NCBI RefSeq assembly: GCF_026162645.1 | Contig: NZ_JAOTBE010000014.1 | Location: 1 to 64,000, forward strand | DNA from: Paracoccus rhizosphaerae | Lineage (GTDB): Bacteria > Pseudomonadota > Alphaproteobacteria > Rhodobacterales > Rhodobacteraceae | Length of the DNA: 64,000 bases | Direction: 5' to 3' | In this document: positions 17,207 to 26,236 of the stretch, in pieces | Layout: each line of letters begins with the position of its first letter | How positions within the stretch are numbered: position 1 is the stretch's first letter | Position numbers and translations under genes: made by a program | Notes under the pieces: generated by a model | What the model saw: only the letters and a program-made list of their open reading frames with translations | Told to the model about the DNA's origin: nothing | The model's database searches: none

Positions 17207-17340
17207 CTTCTGATCTCCCCGGATTGCTGACGTCGGGCGGTAAGACCCGTCAAGGAGGATTTGTTCCCGTGGCCGGCGACCGGGGAACATCCGGCTGCCA
17301 CGGCGGTTCGGCGATCTTCACGACCGAAGGGGACAAGCCG

Positions 17341-18639
17341 ATGTGTTCAGCGATCTCTGCAGGCGCGACGGCGGGATTGATCGGGGCCGCCGCCCGGCCG
17401 CTGCCGCCGACCGGCGATGCGGGCTTTGCGACCGCCTTCGATTCCTGGGGCGAACGGCGCGTGCTGATGCTGGGCGAATCCAGTCACGGCACGGACGACT
17501 TCTACCGCGCCCGAGCCGCCATCACCCGCCACATGATCCAGCACCACGGCGCCACCATCGTCGCGGTCGAGGCGGACTGGCCCGACGCGGCGGTCCTGAA
17601 CCGCCATGTGCGTGGACTGCCGCAGGGCGACGCGCCCCCGCCCTTCCGCCGCTTCCCGCGTTGGATGTGGCGCAACCGCCCCATCGGCGAGCTGATCGAC
17701 TGGATGCGCGACTGGAACCGGAACCGCCCACCCGAGCGGCAGGCGGGTTTCTTCGGCCTCGACCTCTACAACATGACGGCGGCGATGCGATCCGTGATCG
17801 CCTACCTGGCCGAGGTCGATCCCGGCGCCGCCGAGATCGCCAGGACGCGCTATGGATGCCTGCAGCCCTGGAGCGAACGGCCCGGCGCCTATGGCCGCGC
17901 GGTCCTCAGCGCCGGATACGATGCCTGCGAGGACGCTGTCGTCGCGCAGTGCCGGGACCTTCTGAACCGCCAGGCGCCCGGTCCCGATGCGCTCGACGCG
18001 GCGCAAAATGCTCGGCTGGTCGCCTCGGCCGAACGCTATTACCGGGTCATGTACCGCGGTGGGCCTGAGGCGTGGAACCTGCGCGACAGCCACATGTGCG
18101 GCACCTTGGCGCATCTGCTGGAGGCTGCGGGACCCGACGGCAAGGCCGTGGTCTGGGCGCACAATTCGCACATCGGCGATGCGCGGCACGGCGAAATGGG
18201 TCAGGTCATGGGCGAGCACAACCTGGGCCAACTGGCCCGCCAGCGATGGGGCGACCAAGTCGCGCTGATCGGCTTCGGCACCCATGCGGGGACGGTGACG
18301 GCGGCCTCCGACTGGGACGGTCCGGCCGAGGTCAAGACCGTCCAGCCGTCATACCCCGACAGCTTCGAGCGGCACTGCCACGACAGCGGGAACACGCGGT
18401 TCCTGCTGGACATGGCAGCGGACCCCGCCCTGACCGAATCCTTGGCCGCGCCGCATCTGCAGCGCTTCATCGGCGTCATCTACCGGCCAGAGAGCGAGCT
18501 TGCCAGCCACTACATGCGGACGCTGCCGTCGCGGCAGTACGACGCCTGGGTCTGGTTCGACCGCAGCTCGGCGCTGGCCGTTCCCACCCTCGACGGCGCG
18601 CCAAGGGACGTGCCGGACACCTGGCCCTTCGGCACGTGA
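17341..18639 (+). CDS. Erythromycin esterase family protein
   Basis: The 432-residue protein has the family's catalytic-core motifs LMLGESSHGTDDFYRARAA (about 41-59), ATIVAVEADWPDAAVLN and KAVVWAHNSHIGDARHG. In EreA/EreC these His and Glu residues catalyse macrolide lactone hydrolysis; many relatives in environmental bacteria have unknown substrates. The start at 17341 has a GGGG-rich site nine bases upstream; an earlier in-frame start lacks one. There is no resistance-gene context, so macrolide activity should not be assumed. It converges with the ABC ATPase 26 bases downstream. Confidence 0.82.
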   Translation: MCSAISAGATAGLIGAAARPLPPTGDAGFATAFDSWGERRVLMLGESSHGTDDFYRARAAITRHMIQHHGATIVAVEADWPDAAVLNRHVRGLPQGDAPPPFRRFPRWMWRNRPIGELIDWMRDWNRNRPPERQAGFFGLDLYNMTAAMRSVIAYLAEVDPGAAEIARTRYGCLQPWSERPGAYGRAVLSAGYDACEDAVVAQCRDLLNRQAPGPDALDAAQNARLVASAERYYRVMYRGGPEAWNLRDSHMCGTLAHLLEAAGPDGKAVVWAHNSHIGDARHGEMGQVMGEHNLGQLARQRWGDQVALIGFGTHAGTVTAASDWDGPAEVKTVQPSYPDSFERHCHDSGNTRFLLDMAADPALTESLAAPHLQRFIGVIYRPESELASHYMRTLPSRQYDAWVWFDRSSALAVPTLDGAPRDVPDTWPFGT

Positions 18640-18665
18640 CCGCCCCGGCAAAGATTTCTCGCTGG

Positions 18666-19448
18666 TCAGACCGCAACGGCGCGGCAGAGGCAGGATTCGT
18701 CCGCGCGGCCGTCGACGATCAGCTGCGGCAGGCCGGCCGAGCAGCACTCGATCCGCGTCTCGACCCCGAAGACCTGGCGCAGCAGCGACGGCACCACCAC
18801 CTCCGAGGTGGGGCCGCAGGCGACCAGCCCACCCCTGTCGATGACCATCGCCTGGTCGGCATGGCGCAGCGCATGGCCCAGGTCGTGCATCGCCACCACG
18901 ATCAGCAGGTCCCGGTCCCGCGTCAGGCGGCGCAGCAGCGCCATCAGGTCCAGCTGGCGGCTGAGATCCAGCGCCGAGGTCGGCTCATCCATCAACAGGA
19001 TCTGCGGGTCCTGCACCAGCGCCTGCGCGGCACCGACCATCTGCCGCTGACCGCCGCTGAGGTCGCCGACACTGCGCGCCCGCAGGTCGGTGATGTTCAG
19101 CATCGCCAGCACATGCGCCACCTTGGCGTGATCCTCGGGCCCGACCTTCAGGCGCCCGCCCTGCATCCGCGCCAGCAGAACGGATTCATAGACCGAGAGG
19201 ACCGGGCGGCCGCCGTTGTCCTGCGGCATGTAGGCGATCGGACGTGCCGAGGTCGCGCCCTGGATGTTGACCTGCCCGCCCCCGCGGGCCAGCCCGAAGA
19301 TCCGCCGGAACAGCGTCGACTTGCCGGCCGCGTTCGGTCCCAGCAGTGCGACCAGATTGCCGCCTGTCAGCGGCGGCGTGGTGATGCCGGACAGGATCTG
19401 CCGGCCGCCGACGCGAGCGCCGAGATCCTGAAGCTGAAGACTTACCAT
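18666..19448 (-). CDS. Iron-complex type ABC transporter ATP-binding protein
   Basis: This 260-residue ABC ATPase has Walker A ALLGPNAAGKSTLFR (about residues 32-46), the signature DLSGGQRQMVGAAQAL, and Walker B ILLMDEPTSALDLS. The motif set fits FecE/FhuC-type importers. Its ATG lies just inside the end of the permease gene (7-base overlap). It is the last of three genes in a binding protein-permease-ATPase operon and is separate from the riboswitch-controlled system upstream. Confidence 0.88.
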   Translation of the reverse strand: MVSLQLQDLGARVGGRQILSGITTPPLTGGNLVALLGPNAAGKSTLFRRIFGLARGGGQVNIQGATSARPIAYMPQDNGGRPVLSVYESVLLARMQGGRLKVGPEDHAKVAHVLAMLNITDLRARSVGDLSGGQRQMVGAAQALVQDPQILLMDEPTSALDLSRQLDLMALLRRLTRDRDLLIVVAMHDLGHALRHADQAMVIDRGGLVACGPTSEVVVPSLLRQVFGVETRIECCSAGLPQLIVDGRADESCLCRAVAV

Positions 19449-20527
19449 GACGACACCCTGCGGCTGAGAATCAGGTAGAGGAAGAAGGGGATCCCCGCGA
19501 TGGCCGTGACGATGCCGATCGGGATCACCGTGCCGGGGATGATCGTCTTGGACAAAACCGACCCCACGGACAGGATCAGCGCCCCCGCCAGCGCGGACCC
19601 AGGCAGCAGGAAGCGCTGATCCTCACCCAGAAGCATCCGCGCGATGTGCGGGCCGACCAGGCCGATGAAGCCGATGGTGCCGACGAAGGACACCGATACC
19701 GAGGCCAGCAGGCTGACGATCAGCAGCACCTCCAGCCGCAGGGCGCGCAGGTTCACGCCCATGCTCTCGGCCTTGGCGTCACCCAGCCGCATCGCGGTCA
19801 GCGCCCAGCCCCGGCGCATCAGCAGCGGCGTGGCGGCGACCAGGATCGCCAGCAGGATCCACAGCTTGGGCCAGGTGGCCTTGGTCAGGCTGCCCATCGT
19901 CCAGAACACCACCGCCGCGACGGCCTGCTGACTGGCAAAGAACTGGATCAGCGACATCAGCGCGTTGAAGATGAAGACCAGCGCGATGCCGAGCAGGATG
20001 ATTGTCTCGTTGTTGACCCCCTGCCGCAGGCTGAGCGCATAGATCGCCAGCGAGGTCAGCATCGCCATCAGGAAGGCGTTCACCGGGATGATGTATTCGG
20101 CCGCGAGGGGAAACAGCGCCACGCCGAAGGCCAGCGCCAAGGCCGCCCCGAACCCCGCCCCGGCCGAGATGCCAAGCGTGAACGGGCTGGCCAGCGGGTT
20201 GTTCAGGATCGTCTGCATCTGCATGCCCGCCACCGACAGGCTGGCGCCCACGACCAGCGCCATCAGCGCCACGGGCATGCGGATCTCCCACAGGATGACG
20301 CGCGCCTGTTCGTCGACGCTGCCGGGCCAGAGCAGCGCCTCGACCACTTGGCCCAGGCTGTAACGCGCAGGCCCCAGTGCCAGGTCGGTGCAGAGGCTGA
20401 GGAAGACAGCCGCCGCCAATGCCAGCAGGATCAGCTGGCGCCGGAGAACCATCGAGGCATAGAAATCGCGCCCCTGCACCGCCACGGCATCACTGCTCAT
20501 CGAGCGAGACCCAGTAGCCCGGCTCAT
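19442..20527 (-). CDS. Iron-complex type ABC transporter permease (FecCD family)
   Basis: The 361-residue permease carries the family segments LWEIRMPVALMALVVGASLS, NNPLASPFTLGISAGAGFG and FIGLVGPHIARMLLGEDQR. The LASPFTLGISAGAGFG form is typical of siderophore or heme importers. The start at 20527 overlaps the binding-protein gene by 38 bases. An internal ATG at 20500 would reduce the overlap to 11 bases; neither has a good ribosome site, so the first nine residues are uncertain. Confidence 0.87.
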   Translation of the reverse strand: MSRATGSRSMSSDAVAVQGRDFYASMVLRRQLILLALAAAVFLSLCTDLALGPARYSLGQVVEALLWPGSVDEQARVILWEIRMPVALMALVVGASLSVAGMQMQTILNNPLASPFTLGISAGAGFGAALALAFGVALFPLAAEYIIPVNAFLMAMLTSLAIYALSLRQGVNNETIILLGIALVFIFNALMSLIQFFASQQAVAAVVFWTMGSLTKATWPKLWILLAILVAATPLLMRRGWALTAMRLGDAKAESMGVNLRALRLEVLLIVSLLASVSVSFVGTIGFIGLVGPHIARMLLGEDQRFLLPGSALAGALILSVGSVLSKTIIPGTVIPIGIVTAIAGIPFFLYLILSRRVSSW

Positions 20528-21614
20528 AGGATACGGGCAGGAACCGCTCGTGCAGCTCGATCAGTGTAGCCTCTGGGTCGAGGTCGGCGAACAGGTCGGG
20601 ATGCAGCCACTTGGCAATTCGCTGGATGGCGACAAAATAGTACGGGTTGTCATAGAACTGGTGCCAGATGGCATGGAAGTTGCCGTTCTGGACAGCGCTG
20701 ATGCCGGTCATGGCCGTGCGCTCGGTCAGGGCCTGCAGCTTGTCGCGCGCCATGTCCATGTCGGAACCCGGACCCATGCCGACCCAGGCGCCACCCGGCA
20801 CATAGGCCTCCCACTCGCCGCCGGTCACGATGACGTGGTCCGGATCGGCCGCGATGATCTGTTCGGGGTTCAGCGTGCCGAAGGTCGAGGGCAGGATGTC
20901 GCCGGCGATGTTCGTCCCGCCCGCCATCTCGACATACTCGCCGAAGTTGCCGGCCCCGAAGGTCATGCAGCAATCCTCGGAATAGCCGCCGGCGCGGTCG
21001 ACGAAGACGTCAGGACGCTCGAAAGTCGCGCCCGCCAGTACGTCGGTCACCCGCGCCACCTGCGCCTCGACGAAGTCGATATATTCCTCGGCCCGCTCCT
21101 CCTGCCCGACCAGCTGACCCATGATGCGCATGGACTGAAGGCTGTGGGCCATCGGATCTTCGCGGAAGTCCACATAGACGATGGGAATGCCCAGCTGCGC
21201 CAGCTTGTCGTCATATCCCGCATCCTCGGTCGCGGCGCGGGATTCCAGGTTCATCAGCACCACGTCGGGCTGCAGCGCGGCCGCCTGCTCGACGTCGAAG
21301 GTGCCGTCCTTGAAGCCGCCGAAGGTCGGCAGGTCCTTCAGCTCGGGGAACTTCTCGGCATAGAGAGCATAGGAGGCGGGGTCGGCCTGCAGGAGGTCCT
21401 CGCGCCAGCCGACGACGCGGCCGAAGGGGTCATCACGCTCGAGCGCGGCCAGAAGATAGATCTGCCGGCCCTCGCCCAGGATGATGCGGTCGGCCGGAGC
21501 ATCGACCGTGACCTCGCGTCCGGCGACGTCGGTGATCGTGACCGGCTCGGCCAGCGCGGGGGGCAGGCCGGCAACAAGGGCCGCCGTTGAAAGGCCAAGA
21601 AGACGCGAGATCAT
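20490..21614 (-). CDS. Iron-complex type ABC transporter substrate-binding protein
   Basis: The 374-residue protein has a signal peptide (MISRLLGLSTAALVAGLPPA, cut near ALA-EP). The FepB/FhuD-type opening VTITDVAGREVTVDAPADRI follows. An unusual Cys pair occurs in the middle (YSEDCCMTFGAG). It is the first gene of its operon; the ATG at 21614 is preferred to an upstream TTG at 21632. The ligand is probably a ferric siderophore or heme-like complex, but the fold does not decide. No receptor gene is adjacent. Confidence 0.85.
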   Translation of the reverse strand: MISRLLGLSTAALVAGLPPALAEPVTITDVAGREVTVDAPADRIILGEGRQIYLLAALERDDPFGRVVGWREDLLQADPASYALYAEKFPELKDLPTFGGFKDGTFDVEQAAALQPDVVLMNLESRAATEDAGYDDKLAQLGIPIVYVDFREDPMAHSLQSMRIMGQLVGQEERAEEYIDFVEAQVARVTDVLAGATFERPDVFVDRAGGYSEDCCMTFGAGNFGEYVEMAGGTNIAGDILPSTFGTLNPEQIIAADPDHVIVTGGEWEAYVPGGAWVGMGPGSDMDMARDKLQALTERTAMTGISAVQNGNFHAIWHQFYDNPYYFVAIQRIAKWLHPDLFADLDPEATLIELHERFLPVSYEPGYWVSLDEQ

Positions 21615-21673
21615 GGGAAGGTCCGTTCTCAAGGGGTACTCGAGGGCGGTAAATTAAATCCTTGGAAAAAAGT

Positions 21674-21687
21674 CAAGTTTAACCTTG
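21674..21687. promoter_or_regulatory. Inverted repeat in the promoter region of the iron-type importer
   Basis: CAAG-TTTAAC-CTTG (21674-21687) lies in an AT-rich leader 60-75 bases before the binding-protein ATG. On the minus strand it overlaps a TTGACT (-35-like) followed by TTTAATTTAC. This is a plausible operator for an iron-responsive repressor, but I could not match it to a specific regulator. Confidence 0.35.
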
Positions 21688-21797
21688 TCTGCTGGCCGCA
21701 CCGGCAGCCCGTCGCCATCGACACCACAGAGTTGCCGGTTCCATGAAACAATTGGCCCTCGCCACGGTTGAGAGGAAACCGCAAAAGGAGGCTTTGC

Positions 21798-21968
21798 ATG
21801 GTCAAGGAACCGAAACCTGCGCGCGGCATGCCGCGGTCGCTGATCTACATGCTGATCCCCGGAGGCTTCCTGCTGCTGGTGCTTGTGCTGGTCCTGAGCG
21901 GCGTCTTCGCCGATCCTGAACCCGAGGTCGAGACGGTGCCGGTCATCCCGGAAGCCGCCACAGAGTAG
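21798..21968 (+). CDS. Small single-span membrane protein of unknown function
   Basis: The 56-residue product has a basic N-terminus (MVKEPKPARGMPRSL), one transmembrane helix (about residues 18-36, rich in Leu and Val) and an acidic tail (ADPEPEVETVPVIPEAATE). The ribosome site AAAAGGAGG six bases before the ATG is near perfect, which supports a real gene despite the size. It is divergent from the iron-type importer and followed by a hairpin at 22015-22037. No function is recognised. Confidence 0.65.
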   Translation: MVKEPKPARGMPRSLIYMLIPGGFLLLVLVLVLSGVFADPEPEVETVPVIPEAATE

Positions 21969-22014
21969 CCTGACAACTTTGCGGCCAGCGCGGACCCGCA
22001 CGGACGCCGTCGAA

Positions 22015-22037
22015 AGCAGGCCGCGGCGCGGCCTGCT
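22015..22037. terminator. Strong hairpin between convergent genes
   Basis: AGCAGGCCGC and GCGGCCTGCT form a perfect 10-bp stem around a 3-base loop. It lies between the stop codons of the small membrane protein (plus) and madM (minus). On the minus strand it is followed by TTTCG, a weak U-tract, so termination of the malonate operon is the likely use. Confidence 0.6.
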
Positions 22038-22054
22038 GACGAAGGTGTGAACGC

Positions 22055-22816
22055 TCAGCCGCCGGTAACGGCCAGCAGCGCCAGATAGATCAGCGACGGC
22101 CCCATCAGGCAGCCGAGGCCGGTATAGAAGGTGGCCGTCATCGCGCCATAGGGAACCAGACGCTTGTCAGTGGCCGCCAAACCGCCGGCCACGCCGCTGG
22201 TGGTGCCCATCAGCCCGCCGAAGGCCATGGCCGACTTGGGGTTGTTCAATCCGATGAGGGGGGCGACGAACGGTGTCCCGATCATCACCAGAACCGCCTT
22301 CAGCAATCCCGCGGCGACAGAGAGCGCGATGACCTCGGAACTGGCGCCAAGCGCCGTGCCGGTCACCGGGCCCACGATATACGTTGCCGCACCGCCGCCG
22401 ATCGTCGCCATGCTGACTGCGTCGGTATAGCCGAAGGCCGCGGCCACGGCAGCGCCGACGATGAAGGACACGCAGATGCCCAGGACCAGCGATGCAACGC
22501 CTGCCGCCCCCGCCTTGCGGATTTCCCGCATGTCGACGCCATAGGCCGTCGACACGATGGCCAGGTCGCGCAGCATCGCCCCGCCCATCAACCCGATGCC
22601 CGCGAACAGCGGCACGTCAGCGATTCCCTTGGTCCCGCCGGTCATGGTCCCGCCGATCCAGGCCAGGACCAGCCCGATGATGATGGCCACCGCCGACCCG
22701 TGCAGCCGACCCGCCGACAGCCGGTCCGACAGCTGGTAGGACACCCACATGACAACGCCCACGACGACGAAGGCGAAGACGAGGCCGTTCTTGGCCAGAA
22801 GTTCCGCGATGTCCAT
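22055..22816 (-). CDS. madM: Malonate transporter subunit MadM
   Basis: The 253-residue polytopic membrane protein is very rich in Gly and Ala. It has the MadM-type segments GIGLMGGAMLRDLAIVSTAYG and GLMGTTSGVAGGLAATD. MadL and MadM together form a sodium-dependent malonate uptake system known from Malonomonas. It lies three bases after madL and downstream of the malonyl-CoA synthetase and decarboxylase genes, so the context agrees. It is the last gene of the operon. Confidence 0.9.
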   Translation of the reverse strand: MDIAELLAKNGLVFAFVVVGVVMWVSYQLSDRLSAGRLHGSAVAIIIGLVLAWIGGTMTGGTKGIADVPLFAGIGLMGGAMLRDLAIVSTAYGVDMREIRKAGAAGVASLVLGICVSFIVGAAVAAAFGYTDAVSMATIGGGAATYIVGPVTGTALGASSEVIALSVAAGLLKAVLVMIGTPFVAPLIGLNNPKSAMAFGGLMGTTSGVAGGLAATDKRLVPYGAMTATFYTGLGCLMGPSLIYLALLAVTGG

Positions 22817-22819
22817 CGA

Positions 22820-23212
22820 TTAGGCCTCCTGCGCAAGGGCGGGCGGCAGCGGGGCGTCCTGCCCGCCGATGCGGGCCACGACCGGCACCAGCGCCACGCA
22901 GGCCAAGGTCGCACCGACACCTGCGATGACCGCGATGGGGCCGCCGGCCAGCGCGGCGACCACGTTCTGCTGCGCGGCCATGGCGACGACGATGGGGATG
23001 TACATCGCGCTCCAGAAGAGGACGCCCTGTTCGGTCAGCTTGGGCAGACGGCCGGTCCGGCGCATCCAGTCCGTGGCGACGATCAGCAGCAGCATGGCGA
23101 AGCCCACGCCGCCCACGTTTGACTGAACGCCCAGAAGGACCCCCAGCAGGTCGCCCAGGATCACACCCGCTAGGTGGCAGGCGGCCAGGGCCGCGACTCC
23201 ATAGATGATCAT
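22820..23212 (-). CDS. madL: Malonate transporter subunit MadL
   Basis: The 130-residue membrane protein has about four helices and begins MIIYGVAALAACHLAGVILG, typical of MadL. The mid-segment NVGGVGFAMLLLIVATDWM is also characteristic. It pairs with madM. A spacing of 65 bases separates it from matB. Together the four genes import malonate, activate it to malonyl-CoA and decarboxylate it to acetyl-CoA. Confidence 0.9.
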   Translation of the reverse strand: MIIYGVAALAACHLAGVILGDLLGVLLGVQSNVGGVGFAMLLLIVATDWMRRTGRLPKLTEQGVLFWSAMYIPIVVAMAAQQNVVAALAGGPIAVIAGVGATLACVALVPVVARIGGQDAPLPPALAQEA

Positions 23213-23277
23213 TGTTTCCTCCCTTGATTTGGACCGGGGTCCCGCACGACCTCCTCCGTCGTGCGGGCGGTCAGATG

Positions 23278-24792
23278 TCAGGCATCGGCTTTGGCATAGA
23301 GATCTGCATGGGTGCGGCGCAGTTCCGCCTTCTGCACCTTGCCCATCACGTTGCGCGGCAGCGCCTCGGCCACGATCACGCGCTTGGGTTGCTTGAAGCG
23401 GGCCAAGTCCGACAGGGCCGCGCGGATCGCATCGGGGTCCAGATCGCCCTCTTTCGGCACGACGACGGCGGTCACCGCCTCGCCCAGGTCGGGATGCGGC
23501 AGGCCGATCACGGCGCTTTCCAGAACGCCAGGCAGCGCGTCGATCGCCTCTTCGACCTCTTTGGGATAGACGTTGTAGCCGCCCGAGATCACCAAGTCCT
23601 TGTCGCGGCCGACGATGCGCAGATAGCCGTCATTGCCGATGGTGCCCAGGTCGCCGGTAATGAAGAACCCGTCCTTGCGGAATTCGGCCGCGGTCTTCTC
23701 GGGCATGTTCCAATAGCCTTCGAAGACGTTCGGCCCCTTGACCTCGATCAGGCCGATCTGCCCGTCGGGCACCGGCGCGGCGCTGTCGCGGTCGGCGATG
23801 CGGACGGTGATGCCCGGCAGCGCCATCCCGACCGCGCCGGGGATGCGGTCGCCGTCATAGGGGTTCGACGCGATCATGCAGGTTTCCGTCATGCCATAGC
23901 GCTCCAGGATCTGATGCCCTGTGCGTTCGGCAAAGGCGCGGTGATCCTCGGCCAGAAGCGGTGCCGAGCCTGACACGAACAGGCGCATGTTCACCGTGGC
24001 CTCGCGGTCCAGGCGCGGCGACTTCAGAAGCCGGGTGTAGAAGGTCGGGACTCCCATCAGCACCGTTGCCCGACCCATCAGGTCGATGGCCTGTTCCGGA
24101 TCGAACTTTGTCAGGAAGATCATCGTGGCGCCCGCGACCAGCGCCATGTTGGCCGCGACGAACAGCCCGTGGGTGTGAAAGATCGGCAGCGCGTGGATCA
24201 GCCGGTCCTCGGCGGTGAAGCGCCAGCACTCCAGCAGCGCCTCGGTGTTCGAGGATAGATTACCATGAGTCAGCACCGCGCCCTTCGATCGTCCCGTCGT
24301 CCCCGATGTATAGAGGATCGCTGCCCGGTCATCAGGTCCGGCCGGGTGCCGATCCTCGCGCGCGGTGGCCTGGGCCGCGCGGTCCATCAGCGATCCGTCG
24401 GCGTCGGCACCCAAGGTCTCGACCGCCAGGCTGTCGCCGGCGCGATGGGCATGGGCGGCCGACTGCGACGGGTCGCAGACGAACAGCCGGGGCGCGGCGT
24501 CGCCAATGAAATAGTCGATCTCGGCCCCAGTATATGCGGTGTTCAGCGGCAGGAAGATGCCGCCGACCTGCAGCACCGCCAGATAGAGCGCGATCGCCTC
24601 GGGCGACTTCTCGACCTGCACCGCCACACGGTCGCCGGGGGCGACCCCCAGTTCCGTCAGCGCGCCCGCCATGCGTTCAACCATGTCGCGCATCCGGGAA
24701 AAGCTGATGTCCGGGCGGCCGGGGCGTTCGAAAAGAGTCTTGCCCTGCATCACCTCGGCTGTCTGGATGAAGTGTTCGTGAATGGTCTGCAT
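23278..24792 (-). CDS. matB: Malonyl-CoA synthetase (malonate--CoA ligase)
   Basis: This 504-residue ANL-superfamily adenylating enzyme has the AMP-binding motif ILYTSGTTGRSKGAVLTHGN (about residues 160-180), the ERYGMTE core (A5), the hinge GRDKDLVISGGYNVYPKEVE, and the C-terminal catalytic Lys in LPRNVMGKVQK. The SGGYNVYPKEVE form and the operon partners point to malonate rather than other acids. It lies 18 bases downstream of the malonyl-CoA decarboxylase gene. Confidence 0.92.
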   Translation of the reverse strand: MQTIHEHFIQTAEVMQGKTLFERPGRPDISFSRMRDMVERMAGALTELGVAPGDRVAVQVEKSPEAIALYLAVLQVGGIFLPLNTAYTGAEIDYFIGDAAPRLFVCDPSQSAAHAHRAGDSLAVETLGADADGSLMDRAAQATAREDRHPAGPDDRAAILYTSGTTGRSKGAVLTHGNLSSNTEALLECWRFTAEDRLIHALPIFHTHGLFVAANMALVAGATMIFLTKFDPEQAIDLMGRATVLMGVPTFYTRLLKSPRLDREATVNMRLFVSGSAPLLAEDHRAFAERTGHQILERYGMTETCMIASNPYDGDRIPGAVGMALPGITVRIADRDSAAPVPDGQIGLIEVKGPNVFEGYWNMPEKTAAEFRKDGFFITGDLGTIGNDGYLRIVGRDKDLVISGGYNVYPKEVEEAIDALPGVLESAVIGLPHPDLGEAVTAVVVPKEGDLDPDAIRAALSDLARFKQPKRVIVAEALPRNVMGKVQKAELRRTHADLYAKADA

Positions 24793-24810
24793 TGGGTCCC
24801 CTCCCCTTTC

Positions 24811-26121
24811 TTAGCGGTTCAGCGCGTCGGCCAGCTGCTGGCCATGGGCCACGGCACCGTCGCGGACAAAAGCCTCGTGCCGGCTTTCGATCCGGTCGAG
24901 TTCGTAAAGATAGTTGATCATCAACCCATGCGCCGAGGCCAGTGCCCCCGGTGCGAAATCGGCGGGCCAGTTCAGCCGTTGCGCGCAGGCGCCGTTGCCC
25001 AGGTGGAACCGTGCGACCGGATCAGCGGGCTGCCCGCCTTTGCCCTTGGCCTCGACGATATAGCGCGCAGCCAGGGCCTCGACCTCGGGGTGCATCGCGT
25101 GGACGGCATCGGGATCGTTCTGCCAGTCGCCGGCCAGCGCCTTGGCAACCGCCTTGCTGCGCGGATCGTCCTGCCTTCGCAGCCAGGCGGCGAAACCCGG
25201 CACGGGCGACAGGGTGACGAAGCATCGCAGTTCAGGCAGCTCCGCCGACAGTTCGGCCACGACCTGCTTGATCAGGAAATTGCCGAAGCTGACGCCCTTC
25301 AGGCCCGGCAGCGAATTGTTGATCGAATAGAAGACCGCCGTGTCGGCGGGCGCCGGATCGGCGCTTTCGGGCGCCGTCAGGATCGGGCCAATCGCGTCCG
25401 GGATGCCGCGGGTCAGCGCGACCTCGACGAAGATCAGCGGCTCGTCCCCGGTGGCCGGATGGAAGAAGGCATAAAGCCGACGGTCGGTCAGCGCCAGCCG
25501 CCGCTTCAGGTCCTGCCAGCCCTGCATCTGGTGCACGCTTTCATAGCGCATCAGCTTTTCCAGGATCGCCGCGGGGGTGTTCCAGTCGATGCGCCGCATC
25601 GTCAGGAAGCCGCGGTTGAACCACGACGCCAGAAGATGCGCGAAATCCTGGTCGATGGGTGCCAGGTCCGGGTCCTCGCGGATCGCCTCCAGCAGGTCCT
25701 GGCGCATCCGGACCAGCCGCAGCGTTGCCCCCGGCGCCAGGTTCAGCCGCCGCAGCAGCGCCTGCCGCGAAGGCTCGACCGCGCGGAACAGACCCGCCAC
25801 TGCCTTGGCGTCGGGGCTGGCGTCCCAGGCCGCATAGGCGTTGCGGATCGCCTGGGGATCGACTCCGTGATCGTCGCGCAGGCTGCGGAAGAACTCGACC
25901 TTCTCATCGTCGGTCAACTCACCATAGGCCGAGAGCGCCTGTTCCGCCACCGCCACCCGCGCCGCGTCGCCGATCCGTCCCATCAGGACGGCGCAGGCTA
26001 CGCGTGCCCGTTCCGATGCCGGCCGCGCCAGCGCCTTCAGCGTCTCGGCCTCGCCGCCGCGCGCCCGGCGGGTGATGGCTTCGACGAAATCCGCCAGGAA
26101 TGCCAGTCGTTGCTTGCCCAT
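24811..26121 (-). CDS. matA: Malonyl-CoA decarboxylase
   Basis: This 436-residue cytosolic enzyme converts malonyl-CoA to acetyl-CoA and CO2. The N-terminal half is helical. The GNAT-like catalytic half contains CFVTLSPVPGFAAWLRRQ with the conserved Ser, and ARFHLGNGACAQRLNWPAD with the conserved His; these correspond to the catalytic pair known for the human enzyme. The ATG at 26121 has a GAGGAGGA site and is preferred to a longer reading. It heads the malonate operon and is divergent from the GntR gene. Confidence 0.93.
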   Translation of the reverse strand: MGKQRLAFLADFVEAITRRARGGEAETLKALARPASERARVACAVLMGRIGDAARVAVAEQALSAYGELTDDEKVEFFRSLRDDHGVDPQAIRNAYAAWDASPDAKAVAGLFRAVEPSRQALLRRLNLAPGATLRLVRMRQDLLEAIREDPDLAPIDQDFAHLLASWFNRGFLTMRRIDWNTPAAILEKLMRYESVHQMQGWQDLKRRLALTDRRLYAFFHPATGDEPLIFVEVALTRGIPDAIGPILTAPESADPAPADTAVFYSINNSLPGLKGVSFGNFLIKQVVAELSAELPELRCFVTLSPVPGFAAWLRRQDDPRSKAVAKALAGDWQNDPDAVHAMHPEVEALAARYIVEAKGKGGQPADPVARFHLGNGACAQRLNWPADFAPGALASAHGLMINYLYELDRIESRHEAFVRDGAVAHGQQLADALNR

Positions 26122-26165
26122 GATGCCGTCCTCCTCGGATCCTCCAATACGCCAAAACGATGCTG

Positions 26166-26178
26166 TTGTATATAACAA
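26166..26178. promoter_or_regulatory. Candidate GntR operator in the malonate intergenic region
   Basis: TTGT-ATATA-ACAA forms a 4+4 inverted repeat between matA and the divergent regulator, 45 bases from the decarboxylase start and 58 from the regulator start. FadR-subfamily GntR repressors commonly bind TTGTATACAA-like sites, so this is a natural candidate for autoregulation and operon control. Confidence 0.5.
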
Positions 26179-26236
26179 TGCGGCTGATGGACATTTCCGG
26201 CCAAGGGGCACATGATGGTCCCCCGTAGGAGCGCCC

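Noticed and set aside
22055..22816. madM as an unrelated permease
   Set aside because: Adjacent madL, matB and matA genes and the characteristic Gly-rich segments make the malonate assignment much stronger.
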